Part shown: positions 28,861 to 38,471 of the stretch, piece after piece | How positions within the stretch are numbered: the first letter of the stretch is position 1 | How the letters are laid out: every line of letters starts with the position of its first letter | Assembly: GCF_019443505.1 (NCBI RefSeq) | Contig: NZ_CP080377.1 | Span: 6,076,001-6,140,000 of the forward strand | DNA: 64,000 nucleotides | Origin: Janthinobacterium sp. PAMC25594 | GTDB lineage: Bacteria > Pseudomonadota > Gammaproteobacteria > Burkholderiales > Burkholderiaceae_D | Direction of reading: 5' to 3' | Notes under the pieces: generated by a model | What the model was told of the DNA's origin: nothing | The model's input: the letters and a program-made list of their open reading frames with translations, nothing else | Databases searched by the model: none | Made by a program: the position numbers and the translations under genes

Positions 28861-29685
28861 ATGAGCACCACCACGCCAGCGCAGCCTGACTTCGCGCCAG
28901 CTTCACTCGCCGTCCCCGCGCCGCCGGCCGCACCTTCCGCACCGCCTCCCCGGCGCAGCCGTCCGCCCGCGCGCGACGGCCGCATCACGGGCCAGCCAGC
29001 CTTCGTGCTGCACAGCTACCCGCATAAAGAAACCAGCCTCATCGTCGACGTGTTTACGCGCGAGTACGGCCGCATCGCGCTCGTCGCCAAGGGCGCCAAG
29101 CGGCCCCATTCGCAGTTGCGCGGCGTGCTGCAGACGTTCCAGCCGCTGCAGGCGGGCTGGACGGGCAAATCCGAGCTGCGCATTCTCACCGGTGCCGAAT
29201 GGGTGGGCGGCATGTTGCCGCTGGAAAAGACCGCCTTGCTGTGCGGCTTCTATCTGAACGAATTGCTGGTCAAACTGCTGGCGCGCGACGACCCGCATCC
29301 CGTCCTGTTCGACCACTACGTTGCTACCTTGAATCAACTGGCGCACAATGAGCCGCCGCCCATCGTGCTGCGCAAGTTCGAGCGCGCCTTGCTCAAGGAA
29401 ACGGGCGTGGCGGCCGACCTGACGCGCTGCACGGGCACGCGCCAGGCCGTCGAGGCGGGGCAGGTGTACGTGGTCGACCCGGAACGGGGGCCGCGCCCGG
29501 CACGCGCCAGCGATGCCTGGCCGAAGATCACGGGCAAGACCCTGCTCGACATGGAGCGCGAAGATTATGTTGACGTGGCCACGCAGGCGCAAAGCAAGCT
29601 GCTGATGCGCTTTTTGCTGGCCCATCAACTGGGTGGCGCCACCTTGAACACGCGCCAGATACTGATCGATTTAATGCAGCTGTAG
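28861..29685 (+). CDS. recO: DNA repair protein RecO
   Basis: 274 residues. After a Pro/Ala-rich N-terminal extension of about 42 residues not found in E. coli, the OB domain begins at [27 protein letters not shown]. The C-terminal helical domain ends with [10 protein letters not shown]. It loads RecA with RecR on gapped DNA. A start at a later codon is possible, but no other ATG fits before the OB fold. Confidence 0.95.
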   Translation: MSTTTPAQPDFAPASLAVPAPPAAPSAPPPRRSRPPARDGRITGQPAFVLHSYPHKETSLIVDVFTREYGRIALVAKGAKRPHSQLRGVLQTFQPLQAGWTGKSELRILTGAEWVGGMLPLEKTALLCGFYLNELLVKLLARDDPHPVLFDHYVATLNQLAHNEPPPIVLRKFERALLKETGVAADLTRCTGTRQAVEAGQVYVVDPERGPRPARASDAWPKITGKTLLDMEREDYVDVATQAQSKLLMRFLLAHQLGGATLNTRQILIDLMQL

Positions 29686-29727
29686 CGCTGGATTGTTGCG
29701 CGACAGCACTTTACGGATACCATCACT

Positions 29728-30489
29728 ATGAGCTTTTTGCAGCCTTCCGGCCCCGTCATCGACCTGGGCGTCAATATCGACCACGTGGCCACCTTGCGCA
29801 ATGCGCGCGGCACGGCCTACCCGGACCCGATCCGCGCGGCCCTGCTGGCCGAACAGGCGGGCGCCGACGCCATCACCCTGCATTTGCGCGAAGACCGCCG
29901 CCACATCAAGGATGCGGACGTGATCGCCATCGCGCCGCAGTTGCTCACGCGCATGAACCTGGAAGCGGCCGTGACGCAGGAAATGATCGATTTCGCCTGC
30001 CGCATCCGCCCGGCAGATGTGTGCCTGGTGCCGGAAAAACGCACGGAAGTGACCACCGAAGGTGGGCTGGACGTGGTGCGCTACTTCAAGGAAGTGCAGG
30101 CTGCCGTCAAGCAATTGCAGGGCGAGGGCATCCGCGTGAGCCTGTTCATCGATGCCGACGAGCAGCAGATCGCCGCCGCCGCCGAACTCGGTGCGCCCGT
30201 GATCGAGCTGCACACGGGCCGCTACGCCGATACGGCGGGCGCCGAGCAATTGGCCGAGCTGGAACGCATCAAGGCGGGCGTGCTGTTCGGCGTGGGGCGT
30301 GGCTTGAAGGTCAATGCGGGCCACGGCTTGCATTACACCAACGTGCAGGCGATTGCCGCCATTCCTGACATTACCGAACTGAACATCGGCCACGCCATCG
30401 TCGCGCATGCCGTGTTTGTCGGCTGGGAAAACGCCGTGCGCGAAATGAAGGCCATCATGGTGGCTGCGCGCCTGGGCAACAAGGCATAG
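29728..30489 (+). CDS. pdxJ: Pyridoxine 5'-phosphate synthase
   Basis: 253 residues with the PdxJ N-terminus [17 protein letters not shown], the loop [10 protein letters not shown] and the C-terminal [15 protein letters not shown]. It condenses 1-deoxyxylulose-5-phosphate with 3-amino-1-hydroxyacetone phosphate to give pyridoxine phosphate. The pdxJ-acpS pair (9-bp gap) is conserved. PLP made here also serves SelA at 48.9 kb. Confidence 0.97.
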   Translation: MSFLQPSGPVIDLGVNIDHVATLRNARGTAYPDPIRAALLAEQAGADAITLHLREDRRHIKDADVIAIAPQLLTRMNLEAAVTQEMIDFACRIRPADVCLVPEKRTEVTTEGGLDVVRYFKEVQAAVKQLQGEGIRVSLFIDADEQQIAAAAELGAPVIELHTGRYADTAGAEQLAELERIKAGVLFGVGRGLKVNAGHGLHYTNVQAIAAIPDITELNIGHAIVAHAVFVGWENAVREMKAIMVAARLGNKA

Positions 30490-30498
30490 GACAAGCCC

Positions 30499-30900
30499 AT
30501 GATCTACGGCATCGGCACCGACATCTGTAAGATTCCCCGCATCGAGGCGGCATTGGCGCGCCATGGCGAGCGTTTCGCGCAGAAAATACTGGGGCCGCAG
30601 GAGATGGAGAAATTCCGCGCCCGCAGCGCGAAAAACGCCGTGCGCGGCGTGCGTTTCCTGGCCACCCGCTTCGCGGCCAAGGAGGCGTTTTCCAAGGCCA
30701 TCGGCCTGGGCCTGCGCATGCCGATGACGTGGCCCGCCGCGCAGATGCTGAATCACCCCAGCGGCAAGCCGATGATCGTCTGCAGCGGCGTGCTGGCGGA
30801 CTTCATGGAGAAAAACCGGCTGAGCGCGCAAGTGACGATCAGCGATGAAGAAGAGTATGCGGTCGCGTTCGTGATCGTGGAGCAAGCAGCGCAAGAATGA
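30499..30900 (+). CDS. acpS: Holo-ACP synthase
   Basis: 133 residues with the AcpS motifs [16 protein letters not shown] (Mg-binding Asp) and [13 protein letters not shown]. It transfers 4'-phosphopantetheine from CoA to the acceptor Ser of ACP, here encoded at 17054. It lies between pdxJ and uvrC with short spacers, so it is cotranscribed. Confidence 0.96.
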   Translation: MIYGIGTDICKIPRIEAALARHGERFAQKILGPQEMEKFRARSAKNAVRGVRFLATRFAAKEAFSKAIGLGLRMPMTWPAAQMLNHPSGKPMIVCSGVLADFMEKNRLSAQVTISDEEEYAVAFVIVEQAAQE

Positions 30901-30907
30901 GCCAGCA

Positions 30908-32788
30908 ATGACCGAAGCAAGCCCAGAACCGAACTTGGCGGAAACGCCACCCGATCCCCGCGCGCAGGTGCTGGCCACCGTCGCCAAGCTGCCGAATTTG
31001 CCCGGCGTGTACCGCTATTTCGACGCCGCCGACAAGGTGTTGTACGTTGGCAAGGCGCGTGACCTGAAAAAGCGCGTGTCCAGCTACTTCCAGAAGAACC
31101 TGGCCAGCCCCCGCATCGCCATGATGGTCGAGCGCATCGCGCGCCTGGAAACCACCGTCACGCACAGCGAAGCGGAAGCCCTGATCCTGGAAAACAATCT
31201 GATCAAGGCGCTGCAGCCGCGCTACAACATCCTGTTCCGCGATGATAAATCGTATCCGTATCTGAAAATCACGAACGGGGATGCGCCGCGCATGGTGTAT
31301 TACCGGGGCGCGGTGGACAAGAAAAATCAGTATTTCGGGCCGTTCCCCAGTTCCTGGGCCGTCAAGGAATCGATGCAGATCCTGCAAAAGGTGTTTCTCA
31401 TCCGCACCTGCGAGGACAGCGTCTACGCCAACCGTACGCGTCCCTGCCTGCTGCACCAGATCGGCCGCTGCAGCGCGCCGTGCGTGGATCTGATCAGCAA
31501 GGAAGACTATAAAAACGACGTGGAAAACGCGGCGCGCTTCCTGCGCGGGCGCCAGAGCGAAGTGATGGCGGACCTGGAAAAGAAGATGCACGCGTTTGCC
31601 GCCGAGCTGAAATTCGAGCAGGCCGTGGTGGTGCGCAACCAGATCGCCTCGCTGTCGCGCGTGCTGCACCAGCAAAGCATGGAAACGACGGGCGACGCCG
31701 ACGTCGATATCCTCGCCGTGCTGGTGCAGGGCGGACGCGCCTGCGTCAACCTGGCGATGGTGCGCGGCGGGCGCCACCTGGGCGACCGCGCCTACTTCCC
31801 CAGCCAGCTCAGCGATGCGGCGGCGATTGCCGAAGAGCCGATCGAGGTGGAAGTGCTGGCCGCCTTCCTGGCCCAGCATTACACGGAAAAATTCATCCCC
31901 GGCACCCTGATCCTGAATATCGAATTCGACCAGCCGGCCCTGATGGTGGCGCTGATGGAGCAGTGCGGCCACCGCATCAACCTGATCTTCCAGCCGCAGG
32001 GACAGCGCCGCCAGTGGCTGGAGATGGCGCAAAAGGGCGCCGAGATTTCGCTGGCGCGCTTGTTGTCGGAGCAGGGCTCGCAGCAGTCGCGCACGCGCGC
32101 GCTGGCCGAGGCGCTGCGCCTGGAAACGGAAGACCTCGACAGCCTGCGCGTCGAGTGTTTCGACATCAGCCACACGCAGGGCGAAGCGACGCAGGCATCG
32201 TGCGTGGTGTTCCACCATCACGCCATGCAGAATGGCGAATACCGGCGCTACAACATCAACGACATCACGCCCGGCGACGATTACGCGGCCATGCGCCAGG
32301 TCCTGATGCGCCGCTACGAAAAGGTGGCCAATGGCGACGGCGTGATGCCCGACGTGGTGCTGATCGATGGCGGCAAGGGACAGATCGAAATGGCGCGTCA
32401 GGTGTTTGCCGAGCTGGGACTCGATATCAGCTTGATTGTCGGCGTGGCCAAGGGAGAAGGGCGCAAGGTGGGCCTGGAAACCCTGCTGTTCGTCGATGGC
32501 CGCGCGGCGCAGGAACTGGGCAAGGAATCGGCGGCGCTGATGCTGATCGCGCAAATCCGCGACGAGGCGCACCGCTTCGCCATTACCGGCATGCGCGCCA
32601 AGCGGGCCAAGACGCGCCAGACCTCGCGCCTGGAAGAGATCGAAGGCATCGGCGCCAAGCGCCGCCAGAAACTGCTGTCGCGCTTTGGCGGCTTGCGCGG
32701 CGTGGTCGATGCCAGCGTCGAGGATCTGATGTCGGTGGAGGGGATTTCCACGCAGCTCGCGGAAGAAATTTACAAGCAGCTGCATTAA
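30908..32788 (+). CDS. uvrC: UvrABC system protein C
   Basis: 626 residues. The GIY-YIG 3'-nuclease is at the N-terminus ([26 protein letters not shown]), then the UVR motif region ([14 protein letters not shown]), the RNase-H-like 5'-nuclease ([23 protein letters not shown]) and C-terminal helix-hairpin-helix repeats ([15 protein letters not shown]). It makes both incisions in nucleotide excision repair. Confidence 0.97.
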   Translation: MTEASPEPNLAETPPDPRAQVLATVAKLPNLPGVYRYFDAADKVLYVGKARDLKKRVSSYFQKNLASPRIAMMVERIARLETTVTHSEAEALILENNLIKALQPRYNILFRDDKSYPYLKITNGDAPRMVYYRGAVDKKNQYFGPFPSSWAVKESMQILQKVFLIRTCEDSVYANRTRPCLLHQIGRCSAPCVDLISKEDYKNDVENAARFLRGRQSEVMADLEKKMHAFAAELKFEQAVVVRNQIASLSRVLHQQSMETTGDADVDILAVLVQGGRACVNLAMVRGGRHLGDRAYFPSQLSDAAAIAEEPIEVEVLAAFLAQHYTEKFIPGTLILNIEFDQPALMVALMEQCGHRINLIFQPQGQRRQWLEMAQKGAEISLARLLSEQGSQQSRTRALAEALRLETEDLDSLRVECFDISHTQGEATQASCVVFHHHAMQNGEYRRYNINDITPGDDYAAMRQVLMRRYEKVANGDGVMPDVVLIDGGKGQIEMARQVFAELGLDISLIVGVAKGEGRKVGLETLLFVDGRAAQELGKESAALMLIAQIRDEAHRFAITGMRAKRAKTRQTSRLEEIEGIGAKRRQKLLSRFGGLRGVVDASVEDLMSVEGISTQLAEEIYKQLH

Positions 32789-32913
32789 TCAAGACAGGCC
32801 TGGTCCGGTGCCGCGGCAACCGGACTAGGCTAATACCGTGGGGCCATGTAGACTAGTGGCGCTTCTTCACGCTTTCTTCATGTTCAATTTACCCGTCGGC
32901 CGATTGCTTCCTT

Positions 32914-33498
32914 ATGCCTTTTAATATTCCCATTCTTTTGACCTGGCTGCGCGTGGCCCTGATCCCGCTCGTCGTCGGCGTGTTTTACCTGCCGCCGTCG
33001 ATGCTGCTGCATGGCGACCAGAACCTGGTTGCCACCCTGGTTTTCATTGTTGCCGCCGTGACCGACTGGTTCGATGGTTTTCTCGCGCGACGCTGGAACC
33101 AGACCTCGGCCTTTGGCGCCTTCCTCGACCCGGTCGCCGACAAGCTGATGGTGGCGGGCGCCTTGCTGGTGCTGGTGCAGCTGGACCGTGTCAATGCCGT
33201 GCTGGCCTTCATCATCATCGGCCGCGAAATCACCATTTCCGCTTTGCGCGAATGGATGGCGCAGATCGGCGCATCGAAATCGGTGGCCGTCAGCTCGATC
33301 GGCAAGATCAAGACGGCCGCGCAAATGACGGCCATTCCCTTGTTGCTGTACCACGAAGTGATCTTCGGCGCGGTCGACACGCACGTGTGGGGCGAGCGCC
33401 TGTTGTGGATCGCCTGCGTGCTGACGGTATGGTCGATGTTCTATTATTTGCGCCTGGCATGGCCGCTGATCAAGGAAAAGGCCGGCAACTTGCATTGA
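32914..33498 (+). CDS. pgsA: CDP-diacylglycerol--glycerol-3-phosphate 3-phosphatidyltransferase
   Basis: 194 residues with about four to five membrane segments and the CDP-alcohol phosphotransferase motif, seen as DWFDGFLARRW then FGAFLDPVADK. It makes phosphatidylglycerol phosphate in the inner membrane. Downstream lie tRNA-Gly and tRNA-Cys genes, the same order as pgsA-glyW-cysT in E. coli. Confidence 0.96.
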   Translation: MPFNIPILLTWLRVALIPLVVGVFYLPPSMLLHGDQNLVATLVFIVAAVTDWFDGFLARRWNQTSAFGAFLDPVADKLMVAGALLVLVQLDRVNAVLAFIIIGREITISALREWMAQIGASKSVAVSSIGKIKTAAQMTAIPLLLYHEVIFGAVDTHVWGERLLWIACVLTVWSMFYYLRLAWPLIKEKAGNLH

Positions 33499-33523
33499 AT
33501 TGTTTAGCCCAAACGCAAGAGCT

Positions 33524-33550
33524 GGGGTCAGACCCAAAGGGTCCGACCCC
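33524..33550. repeat. 27-nt GGGGTC palindrome, copy 3
   Basis: Arms GGGGTCAGACCC and GGGTCCGACCCC with an AAA loop and one mismatch. It follows the pgsA stop by about 25 bp and precedes the tRNA promoter, so it may insulate the two units. Confidence 0.8.
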
Positions 33551-33581
33551 AAATATTTTGCAAAAGACCAGATATTGCCCG

Positions 33582-33609
33582 TTGACAGCCCCTGTAAATC
33601 CTTTACAAT
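33582..33609 (+). promoter_or_regulatory. Promoter of the tRNA-Gly/Cys cluster
   Basis: Consensus TTGACA at 33582-33587 and TACAAT at 33604-33609 with a 16-nt spacer. Transcription would begin about 14 nt before the first mature tRNA. Confidence 0.75.
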
Positions 33610-33629
33610 GCTGGCCTGTTGTTGATGAC

Positions 33630-33705
33630 GCGGGAGTAGCTCAGTTGGTAGAGCGCAACCTTGCCAAGGTTGAGGTCGAGAGTTCGAGCCTCTTCTCCCG
33701 CTCCA
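33630..33705 (+). tRNA. tRNA-Gly(GCC), copy 1
   Basis: 76 nt with acceptor GCGGGAG/CTCCCGC, anticodon loop TTGCCAA (GCC) and an encoded CCA. First of five near-identical copies. Confidence 0.97.
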
Positions 33706-33797
33706 GTTTTCTGGATCGTGTCATAGGTAAAAACAGCAGATGCAGCAAAAAGTAGTACTGGCGATGTGATAGAGCTTCTGATACAATGTGGTCCACT

Positions 33798-33873
33798 GCG
33801 GGAGTAGCTCAGTTGGTAGAGCGCAACCTTGCCAAGGTTGAGGTCGAGAGTTCGAGCCTCTTCTCCCGCTCCA
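33798..33873 (+). tRNA. tRNA-Gly(GCC), copy 2
   Basis: Identical in sequence to copy 1, including CCA. A TACAAT hexamer at 33782-33787 lies just upstream, but its -35 is poor. Confidence 0.97.
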
Positions 33874-33943
33874 GTGTATGCTGGTTCAGCAGTGCTCGAA
33901 GGTAGTAATGGCGCAGTAAAAAGAAGTAGAATGATGTTGCAAA

Positions 33944-34019
33944 GCGGGAGTAGCTCAGTTGGTAGAGCGCAACCTTGCCAAGGTTGAGGTCGAGAGTTCG
34001 AGCCTCTTCTCCCGCTCCA
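33944..34019 (+). tRNA. tRNA-Gly(GCC), copy 3
   Basis: Identical to copies 1 and 2. The spacers between copies (56-92 nt) are not similar beyond the first one or two bases. Confidence 0.97.
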
Positions 34020-34075
34020 GTAAAAGCTCGAAGCAGTATAGTAATTGGCGTAATAACAGTAAATGAAAGCTCCAT

Positions 34076-34151
34076 GCGGGAGTAGCTCAGTTGGTAGAGC
34101 GCAACCTTGCCAAGGTTGAGGTCGAGAGTTCGAGCCTCTTCTCCCGCTCCA
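34076..34151 (+). tRNA. tRNA-Gly(GCC), copy 4
   Basis: Identical to copies 1-3. Confidence 0.97.
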
Positions 34152-34240
34152 GAATTCTAAGGGGAAGCTAAGCTGGCTTCCTTTTTTTATCCGCCGCAAA
34201 GCAGTCATGCGGCGTGATTAAGCGGTAAACAAGCTCCAAT

Positions 34241-34316
34241 GCGGGAGTAGCTCAGTTGGTAGAGCGCAACCTTGCCAAGGTTGAGGTCGAGAGTTCGAGA
34301 CTCTTCTCCCGCTCCA
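34241..34316 (+). tRNA. tRNA-Gly(GCC), copy 5, T-loop variant
   Basis: Same as the other copies except for one base at the end of the T-loop: TTCGAGA in place of TTCGAGC (position 60). Stems are unaffected, so it should function. Confidence 0.96.
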
Positions 34317-34358
34317 GTTTTCAAGGTGGGCCGCAAGGCGCATCCAAGCAGTTCCTCT

Positions 34359-34432
34359 GGCGAGGTAGCAAAGAGGTTATGCAGCGGCCTGCAAAGCCGT
34401 TTAGACGGGTTCGATTCCCGTCCTCGCCTCCA
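34359..34432 (+). tRNA. tRNA-Cys(GCA)
   Basis: 74 nt with acceptor GGCGAGG/CCTCGCC, anticodon loop CTGCAAA (GCA) and encoded CCA. It lies 42 nt after the last tRNA-Gly and ends the cluster. Confidence 0.96.
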
Positions 34433-34440
34433 GATGAAAA

Positions 34441-34473
34441 AAAATAGCCCACTTTCGAGTGGGCTATTTTTTT
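34441..34473 (+). terminator. Intrinsic terminator of the tRNA cluster
   Basis: A perfect 13-bp stem AAAATAGCCCACT/AGTGGGCTATTTT with a TTCG tetraloop, followed by further Ts (seven in a row). Confidence 0.93.
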
Positions 34474-34690
34474 GCCCGCTGTGCATCTTGTATAATGCCA
34501 GCAAGCTCAGCCGCGCCGCCTGGCGCCTTGATGAAACTTCCCCCTTTCCGCCATACCGATGTAGTCACTGACGACTTTTCTGTTCCGTTCAAGCTCAGCG
34601 CAGCTTTTCTGTGACGCCCGCTGGCATGGCTGCGCCCGATTATTTTCCATCAGGCCGGTATTTCCCCGTTCCGACCCTGGATTTGAATCA

Positions 34691-36178
34691 ATGATCAACG
34701 CAACATTTCGGGAAGAGTGGTTCTCGAATCTACAAAAAAACGTCCTGGCTGGCCTGACCACCTCATTCGCCCTGGTGCCCGAATGCATCGCCTTCGCCCT
34801 GGTGGCGCAGTTGAATCCCCTGATGGGCCTGTATGGCGCCTTCATCATTTGCGCATTGACGGCCATCTTTGGCGGGCGCCCCGGCATGATTTCGGGCGCC
34901 GCAGGTTCCATGGCCGTCGTCATCGTGGCGCTGGTAGCGCAACATGGCGTGCAATACCTGCTGGCCACCGTGGTGCTCAGCGGCATCATCATGGCGCTGT
35001 TCGGCATCTTGCGCCTTGGGAAATTGATCCGCATGGTGCCCTACCCGGTGATGCTGGGCTTTGTGAATGGCCTGGCCATCGTCATCGCCATGGCGCAGCT
35101 GGAACACTTTCGCCAGGCCACGCCGCACGGCGAAACCTGGCTGCAAGGCACGCCCTTGCTCGTGATGGGCGCGCTGGTGGCGCTGACCATGGCCATCGTC
35201 TACGTGCTGCCGCGCATCACAAAGGCCGTGCCACCCGCGCTGGTGGCCATCCTGGGCGTGGGCCTGCTCAGCCATTTTTTGCACCTGCCCACGCGCACCC
35301 TGGGCGACCTCGCGCATATCGCCGGCGGCTTGCCGGCCCTGCATTGGCCCAGCGTGCCGCTGGACATGGCGACCCTGCACATCATTTTCCCGTATGCGGC
35401 GCTGATGGCCATGGTGGGCTTGCTGGAAACCTTGCTCACTTTCAATCTCACCGATGAGATAACGGAAACGCGGGGCCAGCCGAACCGCGAATGCATCGCC
35501 CTCGGTGCCTCGAATGTCGTGTCGGGACTGTTTGGCGGCATGGGCGGCTGCGCCATGATCGGGCAGACCATGATCAACCTGAGCTCGGGCGGGCGCTCGC
35601 GCCTGTCGGGCGTGACGGCCGGCGTGATGATTTTATTGTTCATCCTGTTCCTCTCGCCGCTGATCGAGCGCATCCCGCTGGCCGCGCTGGTGGGCGTGAT
35701 GTTCGTGGTGGCGCAGCAGACGTTTGCCTGGGGTTCCTTGCGCGTGCTGGGCAAGGTACCGTTGCAGGATGCGCTGGTGATCGTCGCCGTGACGGTCATC
35801 ACGGTGTTCACGGACCTGGCGATGGCCGTGCTGTGCGGCATCGTCATCGCCGCCTTGAATTTTGCCTGGCAACATGCACGCGACATGCGTGCCGACATCG
35901 ATGACAGCAGTCCTGGCATGCGCGTCTACTTGCCGCACGGCACCCTGTTTTTCGCCTCGGCCACGCACTTCCAGGAGCTGTTCCAGCCGGCGGACGACCC
36001 GGCGCGCGTGACTCTCGATTGCCGGCATCTGCACATGGCCGATCACTCGGCCATCGCCGCCATCGAGGCGCTGTATGAGCGCTACGACAAGGCGGGCAAG
36101 TACCTGCAGGTGACGCAGTTGTCCGCCCGCAATGAGGCCTTGCTGCAGCGGGCCGGAGTGGATGTGAGCGTGGCGTAA
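34691..36178 (+). CDS. SulP family inorganic anion transporter
   Basis: 495 residues with about ten to twelve hydrophobic segments. The N-terminal NVLAGLTTSFALVPECIAFALVAQ and the GLVAT-like PYPVMLGFVNGLAIVIAMAQL are typical of SulP. A short C-terminal STAS domain (VTLDCRHLHMADHSAIAAIEAL) begins near residue 435. The family moves sulfate, bicarbonate or dicarboxylates; the substrate cannot be told here. No carbonic anhydrase or sulfate gene is adjacent. Confidence 0.92.
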   Translation: MINATFREEWFSNLQKNVLAGLTTSFALVPECIAFALVAQLNPLMGLYGAFIICALTAIFGGRPGMISGAAGSMAVVIVALVAQHGVQYLLATVVLSGIIMALFGILRLGKLIRMVPYPVMLGFVNGLAIVIAMAQLEHFRQATPHGETWLQGTPLLVMGALVALTMAIVYVLPRITKAVPPALVAILGVGLLSHFLHLPTRTLGDLAHIAGGLPALHWPSVPLDMATLHIIFPYAALMAMVGLLETLLTFNLTDEITETRGQPNRECIALGASNVVSGLFGGMGGCAMIGQTMINLSSGGRSRLSGVTAGVMILLFILFLSPLIERIPLAALVGVMFVVAQQTFAWGSLRVLGKVPLQDALVIVAVTVITVFTDLAMAVLCGIVIAALNFAWQHARDMRADIDDSSPGMRVYLPHGTLFFASATHFQELFQPADDPARVTLDCRHLHMADHSAIAAIEALYERYDKAGKYLQVTQLSARNEALLQRAGVDVSVA

Positions 36179-36211
36179 AATAGGGGATTGCTGAATGTCT
36201 GTGGAGTGTGA

Positions 36212-36664
36212 ATGCTGTCGAACGAACAAGAACAATTGCTGCAACAAAGCCAGGCGGGTTTCGATGCCTACTATGACGCGCTGGGCGCCTCGCTGGTGAA
36301 CTTTGTCGAGCGCCTGGGCATCCAGCCGGCGCACGAAGTGTTGACGAACGCGGCCGAATACCTGCCGTACATCGATGCGGCCATGCGCACCATCGTCATC
36401 CGCGACGAGAGCTGGCAATGGGTGAAAACCATGCTCGGCTACTTTATCGGCGAATACTTCGTGCAAGGCCATGCGGGCTGCTGGTATGTGGAAACGCGGG
36501 TGGAATCACCGCATTTCTGTCGCATCATGGTGGGCGGCTTCGAGCATGGCTTGTCGCCGGACGCCGCCATCGATCCGGAACAATTGGCGCTCGATTTCCT
36601 GGCGCAGGCGGTGCCGCGCGAGCTGGCTACCCTGGTCGCGGATGCGCAAGCCCGCCTGAGCTGA
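36212..36664 (+). CDS. Hypothetical protein, 150 residues
   Basis: Not recognised. It is a soluble, acidic protein rich in aromatic residues (ESWQWVKTMLGYFIGEYF, CWYVETR) with no signal peptide or membrane segment. Its start ATG follows a GGAG. It lies between a SulP transporter and an S41 peptidase gene on the same strand, with 33-bp and 23-bp gaps, so it may be cotranscribed with one or both. The open frame, codon use and ribosome-binding site support a real gene. Confidence 0.7.
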   Translation: MLSNEQEQLLQQSQAGFDAYYDALGASLVNFVERLGIQPAHEVLTNAAEYLPYIDAAMRTIVIRDESWQWVKTMLGYFIGEYFVQGHAGCWYVETRVESPHFCRIMVGGFEHGLSPDAAIDPEQLALDFLAQAVPRELATLVADAQARLS

Positions 36665-36687
36665 TTTGCTGTCGAGAAGGATGCTCG

Positions 36688-38448
36688 ATGAAATGGATAC
36701 CCTGTTTGCGGCTGGCGCGCTGGTGCATGCCAGCCATTGCCATTCTGTTCGTTGGTGCGGCACCCCTGGCTTTTGCGCAGGACGGCGGCCACGCCGCGTT
36801 TGATACCGATCACGCATTCGATGCCGGCTCGCGCATCGCGCTCGATGCCGTGACGCCAGCGCAAGTCGACAATCTCGCCGTGCTCGGCAAGGTATGGGGG
36901 TTCCTGAAATACCATCACCCCTTGATCACCGCAGGCGGGCGGCAGTGGGACTACGAACTCTTGCGTGTCATGCCCCGCATGCTGGCCGCGCCCGACAGGG
37001 CGGCGGGCGACGCCGTGCTGCGGGAATGGATCGCCGGTCTTGGGACACTTGCCGACTGCGACCCTTGTGCCGTCCCGGCGCAGGGCGAGCTGCATCTGCG
37101 TCCCGCACTGCAATGGCTGGACGATGCGAGCTTGCTCGGCGCCGGCCTGCGTGCCGATCTGCGGCACATTTATCTGCGCCGGCCGGCGTCGGCCAGCCAG
37201 TTTTATCTGCGCTTGCACGAGCAGCTGGGCAATCCCGTCTTTGAGCATGAGATCGCCTACGAGAATATAGCGCTGCCCGATGCCGGCTTTCAGTTGCTGG
37301 CCTTGTTTCGCTTCTGGAATATCATCGAATACTGGTCGCCCTACCGCGATATGACAGGCGAAAACTGGGATGACGTCCTGCGCCAGTCGCTGCCGCGTAT
37401 CGCGCTGGCCAGGGACCGCGCCAGCTATCAGCTGGAAATGATGGCCGTGATCGCGCGCCTGCACGATACCCACAGCAATCTGTGGAGTTCGCTGCACGTG
37501 CGTCCGCCCGTGGGCGAGTGCCACTTGCCAGTCAAGCTGCGCTTCATCGACAACGGCGCCGTGGTGGTCGGCTACCGGGAAGCCGAAGCCGGGGCGGCGA
37601 CGCGATTGCAGGTCGGCGACGTCATCGCCAGCGTCGATGGCGTGCCGGTGGCGCAACTGGTCGCCGCCTGGCGGCCCTACTATGCGGCATCGAATGAAGC
37701 GGCGCGGCTGCGCGACATGGCGGGCAAGCTGACGACTGGCGCTTGCGGTGAAACCCGGCTGCAGCTACGCCGCGAGCAGGGGGACGTGGAGTTGACGGTG
37801 CAGCGCGTGCCAGCCAGGCGGCAAGCGGGTGCGGATACGCATGACAGGGAAGGGGAAACGTTCCAGCGCCTGGGCGACGATATCGCCTACCTCAAGCTGT
37901 CGAACCTCAAGCGGGCCGACGTGGCGGCGCATATGGCAGCGGCGGCGGGCAGCCGCGGCCTGATTATCGATATACGCAACTACCCGCGCGAGTTTGTCGT
38001 CTTTGACCTGGGGGCCTACCTGGTCGAGCGGCCCACGGAGTTTGCCCGCTTTACCAAGGGCGACCTTGGCAACCCCGGCGCCTTCCACTGGACCGGGGCC
38101 GAGGTCTTGCGTCCGCAAGCGCCGCACTATGCGGGCAAGGTCATGCTGCTGGTCGATGAAGTCAGCCAGAGCCGGGCTGAGTACACGGCCATGGCCTTGC
38201 GCGTGGCGCCGCGCGCGAAGGTGGTCGGCAGCACCACGGCCGGCGCCGATGGCAATAGCTCGCGGTTTGCGCTGCCGGGCGGCTTGAGCACCCTGATCAG
38301 CGGCACCGGCGTGTTTTATCCGGACCGGCGCCCCACGCAGCGCGTGGGCATCATCCCCGATATCGAGGTCAGGCCCACGCTTGCCGGCATACGGGCCGGG
38401 CGCGACGAGGTGCTGGAGGCGGCTATTGCCGAGATACGCCGGCAATAG
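36688..38448 (+). CDS. S41 family (tail-specific/C-terminal processing) peptidase, exported
   Basis: 586 residues from ATG 36688 (MKWIPCLRLARWCMPAIAIL), preceded by GAGAAGG; the frame is open upstream, but the signal peptide (to about residue 31, FAQ) fixes the start. A PDZ-like region (GAATRLQVGDVIASVDGVPV) precedes the peptidase core, with the probable nucleophile Ser in LLVDEVSQSRAEYTAMAL and GSTTAGADGNSSRFALPGG downstream. Such S41 proteins act in the periplasm or outside; the substrate is unknown. The long N-terminal region (about residues 35-250) is typical of the TolB/Tricorn-like S41 subgroup. Confidence 0.87.
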   Translation: MKWIPCLRLARWCMPAIAILFVGAAPLAFAQDGGHAAFDTDHAFDAGSRIALDAVTPAQVDNLAVLGKVWGFLKYHHPLITAGGRQWDYELLRVMPRMLAAPDRAAGDAVLREWIAGLGTLADCDPCAVPAQGELHLRPALQWLDDASLLGAGLRADLRHIYLRRPASASQFYLRLHEQLGNPVFEHEIAYENIALPDAGFQLLALFRFWNIIEYWSPYRDMTGENWDDVLRQSLPRIALARDRASYQLEMMAVIARLHDTHSNLWSSLHVRPPVGECHLPVKLRFIDNGAVVVGYREAEAGAATRLQVGDVIASVDGVPVAQLVAAWRPYYAASNEAARLRDMAGKLTTGACGETRLQLRREQGDVELTVQRVPARRQAGADTHDREGETFQRLGDDIAYLKLSNLKRADVAAHMAAAAGSRGLIIDIRNYPREFVVFDLGAYLVERPTEFARFTKGDLGNPGAFHWTGAEVLRPQAPHYAGKVMLLVDEVSQSRAEYTAMALRVAPRAKVVGSTTAGADGNSSRFALPGGLSTLISGTGVFYPDRRPTQRVGIIPDIEVRPTLAGIRAGRDEVLEAAIAEIRRQ

Positions 38449-38471
38449 CTGTTCTTGCGGTTGATGCGGAC

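Noticed and set aside
33630..34316. Regularly spaced 76-bp repeats that could be taken for a CRISPR array
   Set aside because: Each repeat folds as a complete tRNA-Gly with CCA; spacer lengths are irregular and no cas genes are present.
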